From NCBI GenBank assembly GCA_945901195.1, contig CAMDKB010000025.1, positions 1-18,355 of the forward strand: DNA of 18,355 bases. The letters run 5' to 3'. This DNA comes from Rhizobium sp. Q54 (GTDB taxonomy: Bacteria > Pseudomonadota > Alphaproteobacteria > Rhizobiales > Beijerinckiaceae). Positions 1-6,294 of the stretch are shown one piece after another. Made by a program: the position numbers and the translations under genes. The notes below the pieces were generated by a model. The model did no database searches. It was given only the letters and a program-made list of their open reading frames with translations, and had not been told where the DNA came from. Position 1 is the stretch's first letter; each line of letters starts with the position of its first letter.

Positions 1-68
1 CCGGGACGACCCGGAAGCAAATTTTCAATCCGAGCGAATTGATCGTCGCGCAAAGCATGGCGTTCCAT
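1..68 (-). CDS. IS5-family transposase, N-terminal fragment (runs off window)
   Basis: The minus strand reads ATG at 66-68 and then 22 open codons to the window edge, beginning MERHALRDDQFARIENLLPG. This is the familiar opening of IS5-family transposases of the IS427-like group: a short charged start, then W/F-x-x-I-x-x-LLPGR. A strong ribosome site, GGAGG, lies seven bases upstream of the ATG (plus-strand 76-80). The catalytic DDE residues lie beyond the window, so it cannot be said whether the transposase is functional. The family call rests on a short stretch but a characteristic one. Confidence 0.7.
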   Translation of the reverse strand, partial: MERHALRDDQFARIENLLPGRP

Positions 69-128
69 CACAAGCCTCCTTCAGGAAGGCTCCCCATGAA
101 TCACGCTTTCACTGATTTGCGAATCCCT
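1..128 (-). mobile_element. IS5-family insertion sequence, one end only
   Basis: The left edge of the window holds the 5' end of a transposase gene (see the CDS entry) plus about 60 bases of leader. On the minus strand the leader begins near position 128 with GGGATTCGCAAATCAGTG, which looks like the terminal inverted repeat of an IS5-group element. A TTA/TAA trinucleotide lies just outside it at 129-132 and could be the target duplication. The exact boundary is inferred: the other end lies outside the window, so neither the repeat pair nor the duplication can be confirmed. The element stops about 17 bases short of the stop codon of the next gene, which therefore looks intact. Confidence 0.5.
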
Positions 129-144
129 TAAATGACGACAGGCC

Positions 145-405
145 CTAGCCTGCGTCCGCAGGATATGAATCCTCAGGCTCTTCTTTGGCTTTGGTGGGCC
201 CAAGCTTCCTGATGCTGTCATCCTCGATGTCGGCAACGCGTACGGCGAGGATCGGGAAAGCTTTCAAAATACGTGCAGCTTCAGATTCTGCAGCATCGCG
301 CGTATCAAAGCCGCTCTTGGCCTGTTGATCGACATAAACGATGAAGCGGCCCATCTGCACTCGCTTTGAGAGTTGCCGCGGCGCGGCAGCCTTGTCGTTT
401 GGCAT
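145..405 (-). CDS. Small hypothetical protein (86 aa)
   Basis: The gene is not recognised as a named family. It encodes a small cytoplasmic-looking protein with no signal peptide or membrane segment. The N-terminus is basic (QLSKRVQMG). A compact alpha/beta-like core follows: GRFIVYVDQQ, then FDTRDAAESEAARIL, then AFPILAVRVADIEDD. The tail is acidic (KEEPEDSYPADAG). A strand with V-D, then a helix with spaced Ala/Glu, then another strand suggests a small folded domain. The ATG at 405 is preferred over an in-frame GTG at 414; neither has a strong ribosome site. It lies about 90 bases downstream of the ETF-QO gene on the same strand, so it may share that transcript. The IS element ends just beyond its stop codon. 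Confidence 0.6.
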   Translation of the reverse strand: MPNDKAAAPRQLSKRVQMGRFIVYVDQQAKSGFDTRDAAESEAARILKAFPILAVRVADIEDDSIRKLGPTKAKEEPEDSYPADAG

Positions 406-494
406 GAGAATCACTCTTGTTAACGGGACGTTGCCAAAGCCTGCTCACGATTTGCACCGGTTTCCCAGCAAAAAATGGTGGCGGCTTCGGCCCC

Positions 495-2168
495 TCACAT
501 GTTCGGATAATTCGGCCCGCCCGAACCTTCCGGCGGCACCCAGGTGATGTTCTGCGCGGGATCCTTGATGTCGCATGTTTTGCAGTGCACGCAATTCTGC
601 GCATTGATGACAAATCGCGGGTCTGTCTTTGCCGCTTCGTCACCATATACAACTTCATAAACGCCTGCTGGACAATACAGCCTTGCCGGCTCGCCATAGT
701 CAGGCAGATTTTTGGCGATCGGAATCGAGGGGTCGCAAAGAATCAAATGAACCGGCTGATCTTCTTCGTGATTGGTGTTGGACAAAAACACGGAGGAAAG
801 CCTGTCGAACGTCAACTTGCCATCAGGACGCGGATAAACAATCGGTTTCACTTCCGAGAGTTTTTTCAGTGAAGCGTAATCGGGCTTGCCATGTTTCATT
901 GTGCCAAACAGCGAGAACCCCAGCGTATTCGTCCACATGTCAAGCCCGCCCAGTGGTATGCCCAGCATTGTGCCCAACTTGCTCCACAAGGGCTTGGCAT
1001 TGCGCACTTTCCACAAATCCTTGCCGATATCGGATGCGCGCCAGGCGGCCTCATAACTGGCGAGTTCATCATGGGAACGGTCTGCCACCAGCGCCTGCGC
1101 GACATGCTCGGCGGCGAGCATTCCCGAGAGCACAGCATTGTGCGATCCCTTGATGCGCGGGACGTTTACAAAGCCCGCGGCGCATCCCACCAGCGCACCG
1201 CCGGGAAAGGCCAGTTGCGGCACGCTTTGCCAGCCGCCTTCGGTGATGGCACGTGCGCCATAAGCGATGCGTTTGCCCCCTTCCAGCAGTTCGGCAATCA
1301 TCGGATGAGTCTTGAAGCGCTGGAATTCATCGAAAGGTGACAGGGTTGGATTCTCGTAATTCAGATGTACGACAAAGCCGATGGAAATCTGGTTGTCTTC
1401 CATGTGATACAGAAAGGATCCGCCGCCCGTGCTGTTGTCGAGCGGCCAACCGAAGGAGTGCTGGACGAGGCCGGGCACATGTTTGGCAGGATCAATCTGC
1501 CAGATTTCCTTCAACCCAATGCCATATTTCTGCGGGTCGCGCCCCGCATCAAGGGCGAATTTGGCAACGAGTTGTTTTGTAAGTGAACCTCGCGCGCCCT
1601 CCGCAAATAGAGTATAGCGTCCGCGCAATTCCATGCCGCGTGTAAAAGCGCCTTTCATTTCGCCAGTTTTTGAAACACCCATGTCGCCGGTGGCAATGCC
1701 GCGCACGGCGCCTGTTTCATCGTAAAGCACTTCGCTGGCAGCAAAGCCTGGATAGATTTCAACGCCCAACGCCTCAGCTTTTTGCGCGAGATAGCGCACG
1801 ACATTGGCAAGCGATCCGACGAAATTGCCGTGATTGCTCATGAGTGGCGGCATCAGGACATTCGGCAGGCGGATGCCGCCATTGGCATGCAACATGTAGA
1901 ATTTGTCGGCGGTAACCGGGGTTTTCAGCGGCCGGTCAGAATCGTCACGCCAGTCCGGCAACAGTCTGTCGAGGCCGATGGGATCGATGACTGCGCCCGA
2001 CAGGATATGCGCCCCGGCTTCCGATCCCTTTTCGACCACAACGACAGTCGCATCGGGCGCAACCTGTTTCAGCCGGATTGCCGCCGCCATGCCGGCAGGG
2101 CCACCGCCGACGATAACAACATCATAATCCATGCCCTCGCGTTCAGGCAGTTCAACAGGATCGTTCAT
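495..2168 (-). CDS. Electron transfer flavoprotein-ubiquinone oxidoreductase
   Basis: This 557-aa protein matches ETF-QO in length and motifs. It passes electrons from reduced electron-transfer flavoprotein, charged by acyl-CoA and dimethylglycine-type dehydrogenases, to ubiquinone at the inner face of the cytoplasmic membrane. The N-terminus holds the FAD dinucleotide fold (VVIVGGGPAGMAAA, residues 17-30). A second FAD-fold motif lies in PGGALVGCAAGFVNVP. The C-terminus carries four cysteines for the [4Fe-4S] cluster: C499 in YCPAGVYEV and C526, C529, C532 in the CxxCxxC segment. No transmembrane segment is needed, since the family is monotopic. The genes for ETF alpha and beta are not nearby. 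It has its own promoter and palindrome just upstream. Nothing in the reading frame looks damaged. Confidence 0.96.
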   Translation of the reverse strand: MNDPVELPEREGMDYDVVIVGGGPAGMAAAIRLKQVAPDATVVVVEKGSEAGAHILSGAVIDPIGLDRLLPDWRDDSDRPLKTPVTADKFYMLHANGGIRLPNVLMPPLMSNHGNFVGSLANVVRYLAQKAEALGVEIYPGFAASEVLYDETGAVRGIATGDMGVSKTGEMKGAFTRGMELRGRYTLFAEGARGSLTKQLVAKFALDAGRDPQKYGIGLKEIWQIDPAKHVPGLVQHSFGWPLDNSTGGGSFLYHMEDNQISIGFVVHLNYENPTLSPFDEFQRFKTHPMIAELLEGGKRIAYGARAITEGGWQSVPQLAFPGGALVGCAAGFVNVPRIKGSHNAVLSGMLAAEHVAQALVADRSHDELASYEAAWRASDIGKDLWKVRNAKPLWSKLGTMLGIPLGGLDMWTNTLGFSLFGTMKHGKPDYASLKKLSEVKPIVYPRPDGKLTFDRLSSVFLSNTNHEEDQPVHLILCDPSIPIAKNLPDYGEPARLYCPAGVYEVVYGDEAAKTDPRFVINAQNCVHCKTCDIKDPAQNITWVPPEGSGGPNYPNM

Positions 2169-2191
2169 GGCTGGCCCCGGATCAATCGTGT

Positions 2192-2211
2192 ATAGTTCAT
2201 ATATAAACTAT
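2192..2211. promoter_or_regulatory. Near-perfect 20-bp palindrome, candidate operator
   Basis: ATAGTTCATATATAAACTAT matches its own reverse complement in nine of ten half-site positions. It overlaps the -10 region of the candidate ETF-QO promoter, as expected for a repressor binding site. The cognate regulator cannot be told from the sequence and no regulator gene is present in the window. Confidence 0.5.
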
Positions 2212-2226
2212 TCTTCATCGCGTCAA
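2198..2226 (-). promoter_or_regulatory. Candidate sigma-70-type promoter for ETF-QO
   Basis: On the minus strand TTGACG (plus 2221-2226) and TATATG (plus 2198-2203) are separated by exactly 17 bases. The start codon at 2168 lies about 30 bases beyond the -10. The region is AT-rich compared with the flanking genes. The assignment is by consensus only. Confidence 0.55.
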
Positions 2227-2235
2227 ATTGCCGTG

Positions 2236-2270
2236 GAAAAATGGGAATGTCGAGACGGGCGGCTCATTCC
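2236..2270 (-). terminator. Weak candidate terminator after the Bug-type gene
   Basis: On the minus strand GGAATG (plus 2265-2270) can pair with CATTCC (plus 2244-2249). A further AG/CT pair closes the stem across a small bulge, and the stem is followed by a run of five Ts. The hairpin overlaps the stop codon of the solute-binding gene and lies just upstream of the ETF-QO promoter, so it would separate the two transcripts. Confidence 0.4.
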
Positions 2271-3265
2271 TTTATGCCGGCAAGGTTCTTGGCCTTTTCC
2301 ACCAGCTCGGGCGAGACCGTCACAGCGCGCTCGACAAAAGCTTGCAGGTCCTGACCGGGGAGGGGATTGAGGTCGAGATCCAGCTTTTTGATATCGCTCA
2401 GGAATTCCGGATCGGTCATGGTTTCCATGAACGCCTTGCGCAGGTCAGCGACACGCTCGGGCGGCTGGCCCGGCGGAGAGACGACCGCGCGGCCAATGCG
2501 CGAATTGCCGGCAATGAACTCGATCAATTCGCGCTCACCGGCATTGCGCGCGAGGTCGGTGACAAGGGGGATGTGTTTGAGATCGCTATGCGAATCGACA
2601 CTCACCTGCAGCAGCAGAGTGACTGCCTTGTCACGCAGCCAATCCGGCTTTTCCGCACGCAGCACCGAATAGGGCTGGGTCAGCGCGTGGATTTCGCTCC
2701 GTTCCATCGCAAGGCGCGAGTCGTTGGGGCCGCGGTAACCGGTGAGAATCCTAAGCTTTAATCCCAGAAGGTTCTGAAGAAACGTCATCAGGGCGCGCGA
2801 GGATTGCCCCGGCGCTGCCACGATCAGTTCTTTTTCAAAGGCCTGATTGATGTTTTGCACCGGCGCACTGTGCCAGCCATAGAGCACGGCCGCATTGTCC
2901 GTTATCCGTCCGATCCAGGCAAATTTCGTCACGTCGGCCTTAAAGGCCTTGGGTTCAATGAGTTGCGTAAGGGGCGCGGACTGATCGACCATTCCCAGCA
3001 CGGTGCCGTCGCGTGCGGCCACATTGTACAGATGGTTGATCGCAGCAATCGACGCGGCGCCCGGCATATTTTGCGGCACAATCAAAGGGTTTCCGGGCAG
3101 GTGGCGGCCCATGTGCCGGACAACCAGGCGGCTGTAGGTATCGTAGCCATTATTGACGACAAAGCCGATGACGAAGGGCATGGTTTTGCCCTTGTAGAAA
3201 TCCTGCGCGTTCGCGGAGCTGGCGAGCAACGTGAAAAGTGATATAATACATTGTCTAAGCTTCAT
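2264..3265 (-). CDS. Bug/TctC-type periplasmic solute-binding protein
   Basis: The 333-aa product has a short signal peptide (MKLRQCIISLFTLLASSANA, cleaved before QDFYKGK). It has the body of the tripartite tricarboxylate transporter receptor family (Bug/TctC): DFYKGKT, then HLPGNPLIVPQNMPGAAS, then NHLYNVAARDGTVLG, then KFAWIGR. Such proteins bind carboxylates or other small organic ligands in the periplasm and hand them to TctAB permeases. No permease gene lies nearby, which is common for this family. The ligand loop after the first strand reads GFVVNNGYD (residues 34-42), where relatives usually have a glycine pair. The start codon is the only ATG that gives a signal peptide; GGCGAGAG upstream is a moderate ribosome site. 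The ligand is unknown. Confidence 0.88.
   Translation of the reverse strand: MKLRQCIISLFTLLASSANAQDFYKGKTMPFVIGFVVNNGYDTYSRLVVRHMGRHLPGNPLIVPQNMPGAASIAAINHLYNVAARDGTVLGMVDQSAPLTQLIEPKAFKADVTKFAWIGRITDNAAVLYGWHSAPVQNINQAFEKELIVAAPGQSSRALMTFLQNLLGLKLRILTGYRGPNDSRLAMERSEIHALTQPYSVLRAEKPDWLRDKAVTLLLQVSVDSHSDLKHIPLVTDLARNAGERELIEFIAGNSRIGRAVVSPPGQPPERVADLRKAFMETMTDPEFLSDIKKLDLDLNPLPGQDLQAFVERAVTVSPELVEKAKNLAGIKE
3242..3247 (+). promoter_or_regulatory. Consensus -10 box TATAAT upstream of udg
   Basis: A perfect TATAAT lies about 65 bases upstream of the chosen glycosylase start, inside the first codons of the divergent Bug-type gene. The -35 position (near 3219-3224, CTGGCG) is poor. This is a tentative promoter for the repair gene. 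Confidence 0.3.
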
Positions 3266-3311
3266 ATTCTTTGCTCTCGCCTTTTCCGCTGCAAGTCCTT
3301 ACGATGATCTT

Positions 3312-4154
3312 ATGATCCCCGTGGCGGCAGCACAATTCACCTATGATGAGTTGACATCGATTGTCGGCTGGTACGCCGACATGGGCGTCGACATCGCCAT
3401 CGATGAAACAGCGCACGACCGGTTCAGCGAGGATAACAAGAAACCTGCTGCTGCCCCTCCTGCGCCGGTCCGGCCCCCGGTGGAGGCTGCCAGACGAGCG
3501 CCGCTGGCCCGGCTGGACGCCATGCCCGCTCCCGCATCGCCCGATCAAGCCATTGGGTCTGCAAAGGAAATCGCGGCTCAGGCGCGGACACTGGACGAAT
3601 TGCGCGCGGCGATCGAGTCCTTTGATGGTTGCACCCTGAAAAGGTCAGCGCAACGCACTGTTTTTGCCGATGGAAATCCGCAATCCCATGTGATGTTTGT
3701 CGGCGAGGCGCCGGGTGCCGACGAGGATCGGCAGGGCCTCCCGTTCATGGGCCGGGCCGGGCAATTGCTGGACCGCATGCTGAAGGCCATCAATCTGGAT
3801 CGATCAGAGGTTTATATCGCCAATGCCGTGCCGTGGCGGCCACCGGGAAACCGCACGCCAACGCCGCAGGAAACAGCGATCTGTCTGCCTTTCATTCGCC
3901 GCCAGATAGAGCTGGCCAACCCGAAAGTCCTTGTATGTCTGGGCGCTTCGGCGATGCAATCGATACTGGGGGTCAACGAGGGCATATTGAAAACCCGTGG
4001 CCGCGTGTTCGACTACCCACTCGCAAATGGACAGAAGATCAAGGCAATGGCGACATTGCACCCCGCTTATCTGCTGCGCTCCCCTGCCCAGAAGCGTCTG
4101 GCGTGGGGAGATTTCCAGGAAATAATGAAGCTGTTGAAAGACGCGAAGGCTTGA
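3312..4154 (+). CDS. Uracil-DNA glycosylase, family 4-like (alphaproteobacterial subtype)
   Basis: The 280-aa enzyme removes uracil from DNA to start base-excision repair. Motif 1, GEAPGADEDRQGLPF, starts at G131; motif 2, HPAYLLRS, starts at H250; both fit family-4 UDG. Residues 1-100 form a family-specific N-terminal extension: a short helical part (TYDELTSIVGWYADMGVDIAIDET), then a Pro/Ala-rich linker. The ATG at 3312 is chosen because an earlier in-frame GTG (3231) would add a hydrophobic leader to a DNA repair enzyme and would overlap the divergent gene. No clear ribosome site is seen. Two of the four Fe-S cysteine positions are occupied by other residues: F104 opposite C107, and W175 opposite C191. 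This resembles the PWRPPGNR subtype I associate with alphaproteobacteria. Confidence 0.9.
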   Translation: MIPVAAAQFTYDELTSIVGWYADMGVDIAIDETAHDRFSEDNKKPAAAPPAPVRPPVEAARRAPLARLDAMPAPASPDQAIGSAKEIAAQARTLDELRAAIESFDGCTLKRSAQRTVFADGNPQSHVMFVGEAPGADEDRQGLPFMGRAGQLLDRMLKAINLDRSEVYIANAVPWRPPGNRTPTPQETAICLPFIRRQIELANPKVLVCLGASAMQSILGVNEGILKTRGRVFDYPLANGQKIKAMATLHPAYLLRSPAQKRLAWGDFQEIMKLLKDAKA

Positions 4155-4177
4155 TCTTCCTGCGATAGCGTACGCCA

Positions 4178-4205
4178 TTGACGCGCCTGTTTTCCGGCCT
4201 ATGTT
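4178..4205 (+). promoter_or_regulatory. Candidate sigma-70-type promoter for the DUF4399 gene
   Basis: TTGACG at 4178-4183 and TATGTT at 4200-4205 are separated by 16 bases, about 40 bases upstream of the ATG at 4245. The promoter therefore appears intact although the gene it serves carries a stop codon. Confidence 0.5.
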
Positions 4206-4244
4206 CCTGTCATCGCCTGCTGCGGGCAGATGAGGGAGTAGGAA

Positions 4245-4682
4245 ATGTTTTATCGTTCGATGGGCTTGGCGGCTGTGGCTCTGACTATCGCCTTTTCTCC
4301 CGCTCACGCGTAGGAATCGAAATCCACACCCGGCGCAAAGGTCTATTTCCTCAACCTGAAATCCGGCGATGTCGTGAGCAATCCGGTTGTCGTGAAATTC
4401 GGCCTTTCCGGCATGGGTATTGCGCCCGCCGGCCTGCAGGGCGAGGCCACGGCCAACACCGGCCATCATCACCTGCTCATCGACAAGGAGTTGAAGGGTG
4501 AGGAGCTGAATCAACCCATTCCAGCCGATGACTCCCACGTGCATTTCGGCAAGGGGCAGACGGAAGCGACAGTCACCCTGCCGCCGGGCCAGTATACGCT
4601 GCAGCTCATCTTCGCCGACTGGACGCATATGCCCCATAATCCCGCCGTGATGAGCGAGCGTGTGACGATCTCCGTGAAATAG
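4245..4682 (+). pseudogene. DUF4399 exported protein interrupted by an in-frame amber codon
   Basis: An ATG at 4245, preceded by GGGAGTAGGAA, opens a clean signal peptide (MFYRSMGLAAVALTIAFSPA, then HA). The next codon is TAG at 4311-4313. After it the same frame stays open to 4682 and encodes a complete DUF4399 domain: KVYFLNLKSGDVV, VKFGLSGMGIAPAG, NTGHHHLLID, DSHVHFGKGQTEA, PPGQYTLQLIFADW. DUF4399 is a small periplasmic domain of unknown function with conserved histidines. One base change (CAG to TAG, giving AHAQES) would restore a normal 145-aa precursor. It could be a recent nonsense mutation, a sequencing error, or suppressed in vivo. A GTG at 4374 could start a 102-aa internal product, but this would lack a signal peptide and the first strand. 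Confidence 0.85.
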
Positions 4683-4781
4683 CGGTTAAGTCGCCTCCGG
4701 CCACCCCTGTAAATCACGCACCGCCTCTGCTACATAAACGGCCTGAAAGCGGCGCGCGCCGCGACAGCCGGGAGTTCGGCC

Positions 4782-5717
4782 ATGAAGTGGGAAGATTTTC
4801 GCCAGTCCGACAATATTGATGACCGGCGCGGCGATGGCGGCGGCTACGACGGCGGTGGCGGTGGCGGTGGCGGCATATCCATTCCAGGCTTAGGTGGCGG
4901 CGGTCTGGGCATCGGCATGATCATTGTGCTGGGCATCGTCGGCATGTTACTGGGTGTCGATCCGCGCATCCTGATCGGCGGCGCTGAAGTGCTGACGGGC
5001 GGCCGTGGCGGCGGCCACGTCACCGAGCAGCAGGCTCAACCACAACGCCAGCGCCAGGCCGGCCCCGCGACTGACGAGATCGGCAAGTTCGTTTCCGCGA
5101 TTGTCGCCATGAACGAGGATGTGTGGAGCGAAATTCTCCCCGCGCAGAAGAATATCCGCTACGCTCCGCCAACCTTGGTCATGTTTGCCGGCTCCACCCG
5201 TTCGGGCTGCGGCGCAGCGCAATCAGCCATGGGCCCGTTTTATTGCCCGCTCGACAAGAAGGTCTATCTCGACACCTCCTTTTTCAATGAGATGAAGCGC
5301 AAACTGGGCGGCGGTGGTGATTTCGCTTATGCCTACGTCATTGCGCACGAGATCGGCCACCATATCGAGAACCAGCTTGGCATCCTGCCCAAGGTGCAGC
5401 AGGCCCAGCAAGCGGCCGGCAGCCGCGCGGAGGCCAATGGTCTTTCCGTGCGTGTGGAACTGATGGCCGATTGTCTCGCCGGCGTCTGGGCGTCCCATGC
5501 CAACAAGAAATGGCAGGTCCTGCAGGAGGGCGATATCGAGAAAGCGGTCCGCACCGCGCAGGCCATCGGCGACGACAAACTGCAGGAGCAGTCCCAGGGT
5601 CGCGTCGTACCCGACAGCTTTACCCACGGCAGCGCCGCCCAGCGCGTTGCCTGGTTTCAGCAGGGTCTGAAGACCGGCAATATCGACGCCTGCAATACGT
5701 TCGCACGGCGTTCGTAA
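4782..5717 (+). CDS. ypfJ: YpfJ-type neutral zinc metallopeptidase (putative)
   Basis: The 311-aa protein belongs to the neutral zinc metallopeptidase family of E. coli YpfJ. It opens with MKWEDFRQSDNIDDRRG, typical of the family. A glycine-rich low-complexity stretch (about residues 18-47) and one transmembrane segment (about 47-64, IGMIIVLGIVGMLLGV) follow, so the catalytic domain should lie outside the membrane. The zinc motif HEIGHH has ligands H189 and H193 with catalytic E190. The downstream VELMADCLAGVWA probably gives the third ligand. Other family blocks are GCGAAQSAMGPFYCPLDKKVYLDTSFF and SFTHGSAAQRVAWFQQGL. Substrates are unknown. GGGAG lies seven bases upstream of the ATG. moaB begins one base after its stop, so the two are probably co-transcribed. 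Confidence 0.93.
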   Translation: MKWEDFRQSDNIDDRRGDGGGYDGGGGGGGGISIPGLGGGGLGIGMIIVLGIVGMLLGVDPRILIGGAEVLTGGRGGGHVTEQQAQPQRQRQAGPATDEIGKFVSAIVAMNEDVWSEILPAQKNIRYAPPTLVMFAGSTRSGCGAAQSAMGPFYCPLDKKVYLDTSFFNEMKRKLGGGGDFAYAYVIAHEIGHHIENQLGILPKVQQAQQAAGSRAEANGLSVRVELMADCLAGVWASHANKKWQVLQEGDIEKAVRTAQAIGDDKLQEQSQGRVVPDSFTHGSAAQRVAWFQQGLKTGNIDACNTFARRS

Positions 5718-5718
5718 C

Positions 5719-6270
5719 ATGCCGGGTATCGATGAGAGCCGCACGTTCGTCCCGCTGAAGATTGCGGTGCTGACGGTGTCCGATACCCGTGGCCTGAATG
5801 ACGACCGCTCCGGCGACACTCTCGCCGAGCGGCTCACAAAAGCCGGGCACACATTGGCGGCGCGCGCCGTCGTCACAGACGACGTTGAAGGAATTCGAGT
5901 TCAGGTGCGGGCGTGGATTGATGATCCCGGCGTTGACGCGATCATCACCACAGGCGGCACCGGCTTCACCGGTCGCGACGTGACGCCGGAAGCTATCGAG
6001 CCCCTGTTTGAAAAGCGCATGGAAGGCTTTTCAACCGTCTTCCACACAATCTCGTTTCCCAAGATCGGCACATCGACGATCCAGTCGCGCGCCACGGCAG
6101 GTGTTGCGGGCGCAACCTATATATTTGTTTTGCCCGGCTCACCCGGCGCATGCAAGGACGCCTGGGACGGCATTCTCGTGCATCAGCTCGATTATCGTTA
6201 TCGCCCCTGCAATTTCGTCGAAATCATGCCGCGCCTGGACGAGCATCTGCGAAGAGGCGCTGGCGCATAG
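5719..6270 (+). CDS. moaB: Molybdenum cofactor biosynthesis protein MoaB (molybdopterin adenylyltransferase-like)
   Basis: The 183-aa protein has the MoaB/Mog fold: IAVLTVSDTRGLNDDRSGDTLAERL, then IITTGGTGFTGRDVTPEAIEPLFEK, then FHTISFPKIGTSTIQSRATAGVAG, then VLPGSPGACKDAWDGIL. The TTGGTG loop and the SRA segment bind molybdopterin and nucleotide. Family members adenylylate molybdopterin before molybdenum insertion, or are MoaB paralogues of less clear role. The ATG is one base after the ypfJ stop and has no separate ribosome site, which indicates translational coupling. No other moa or mo-cofactor gene lies in the window. The gene converges on the MetE-like gene with only 24 bases between them. 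Confidence 0.94.
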   Translation: MPGIDESRTFVPLKIAVLTVSDTRGLNDDRSGDTLAERLTKAGHTLAARAVVTDDVEGIRVQVRAWIDDPGVDAIITTGGTGFTGRDVTPEAIEPLFEKRMEGFSTVFHTISFPKIGTSTIQSRATAGVAGATYIFVLPGSPGACKDAWDGILVHQLDYRYRPCNFVEIMPRLDEHLRRGAGA

Positions 6271-6294
6271 GCCGGGGTTGTTCCGCCATCGCGC

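Noticed and set aside
3231..3311. Longer glycosylase with an N-terminal hydrophobic leader
   Set aside because: A DNA repair enzyme should not be exported; the extension overlaps the divergent gene's start and is explained by chance open frame.
3804..4637. Minus-strand open frame (277 codons) opposite the glycosylase and DUF4399 genes
   Set aside because: It overlaps conserved coding sequence on the other strand and has no motifs.
4374..4682. DUF4399 gene starting at GTG 4374 as an intact short gene
   Set aside because: This drops the signal peptide and first strand, while a proper ribosome site and signal peptide lie in frame at 4245 before the amber codon.
4832..4880. GGC/GGT-rich tandem repeat
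   Set aside because: It encodes the glycine-rich linker normal for YpfJ-type proteases, so it is low-complexity coding sequence and not a separate repeat element.
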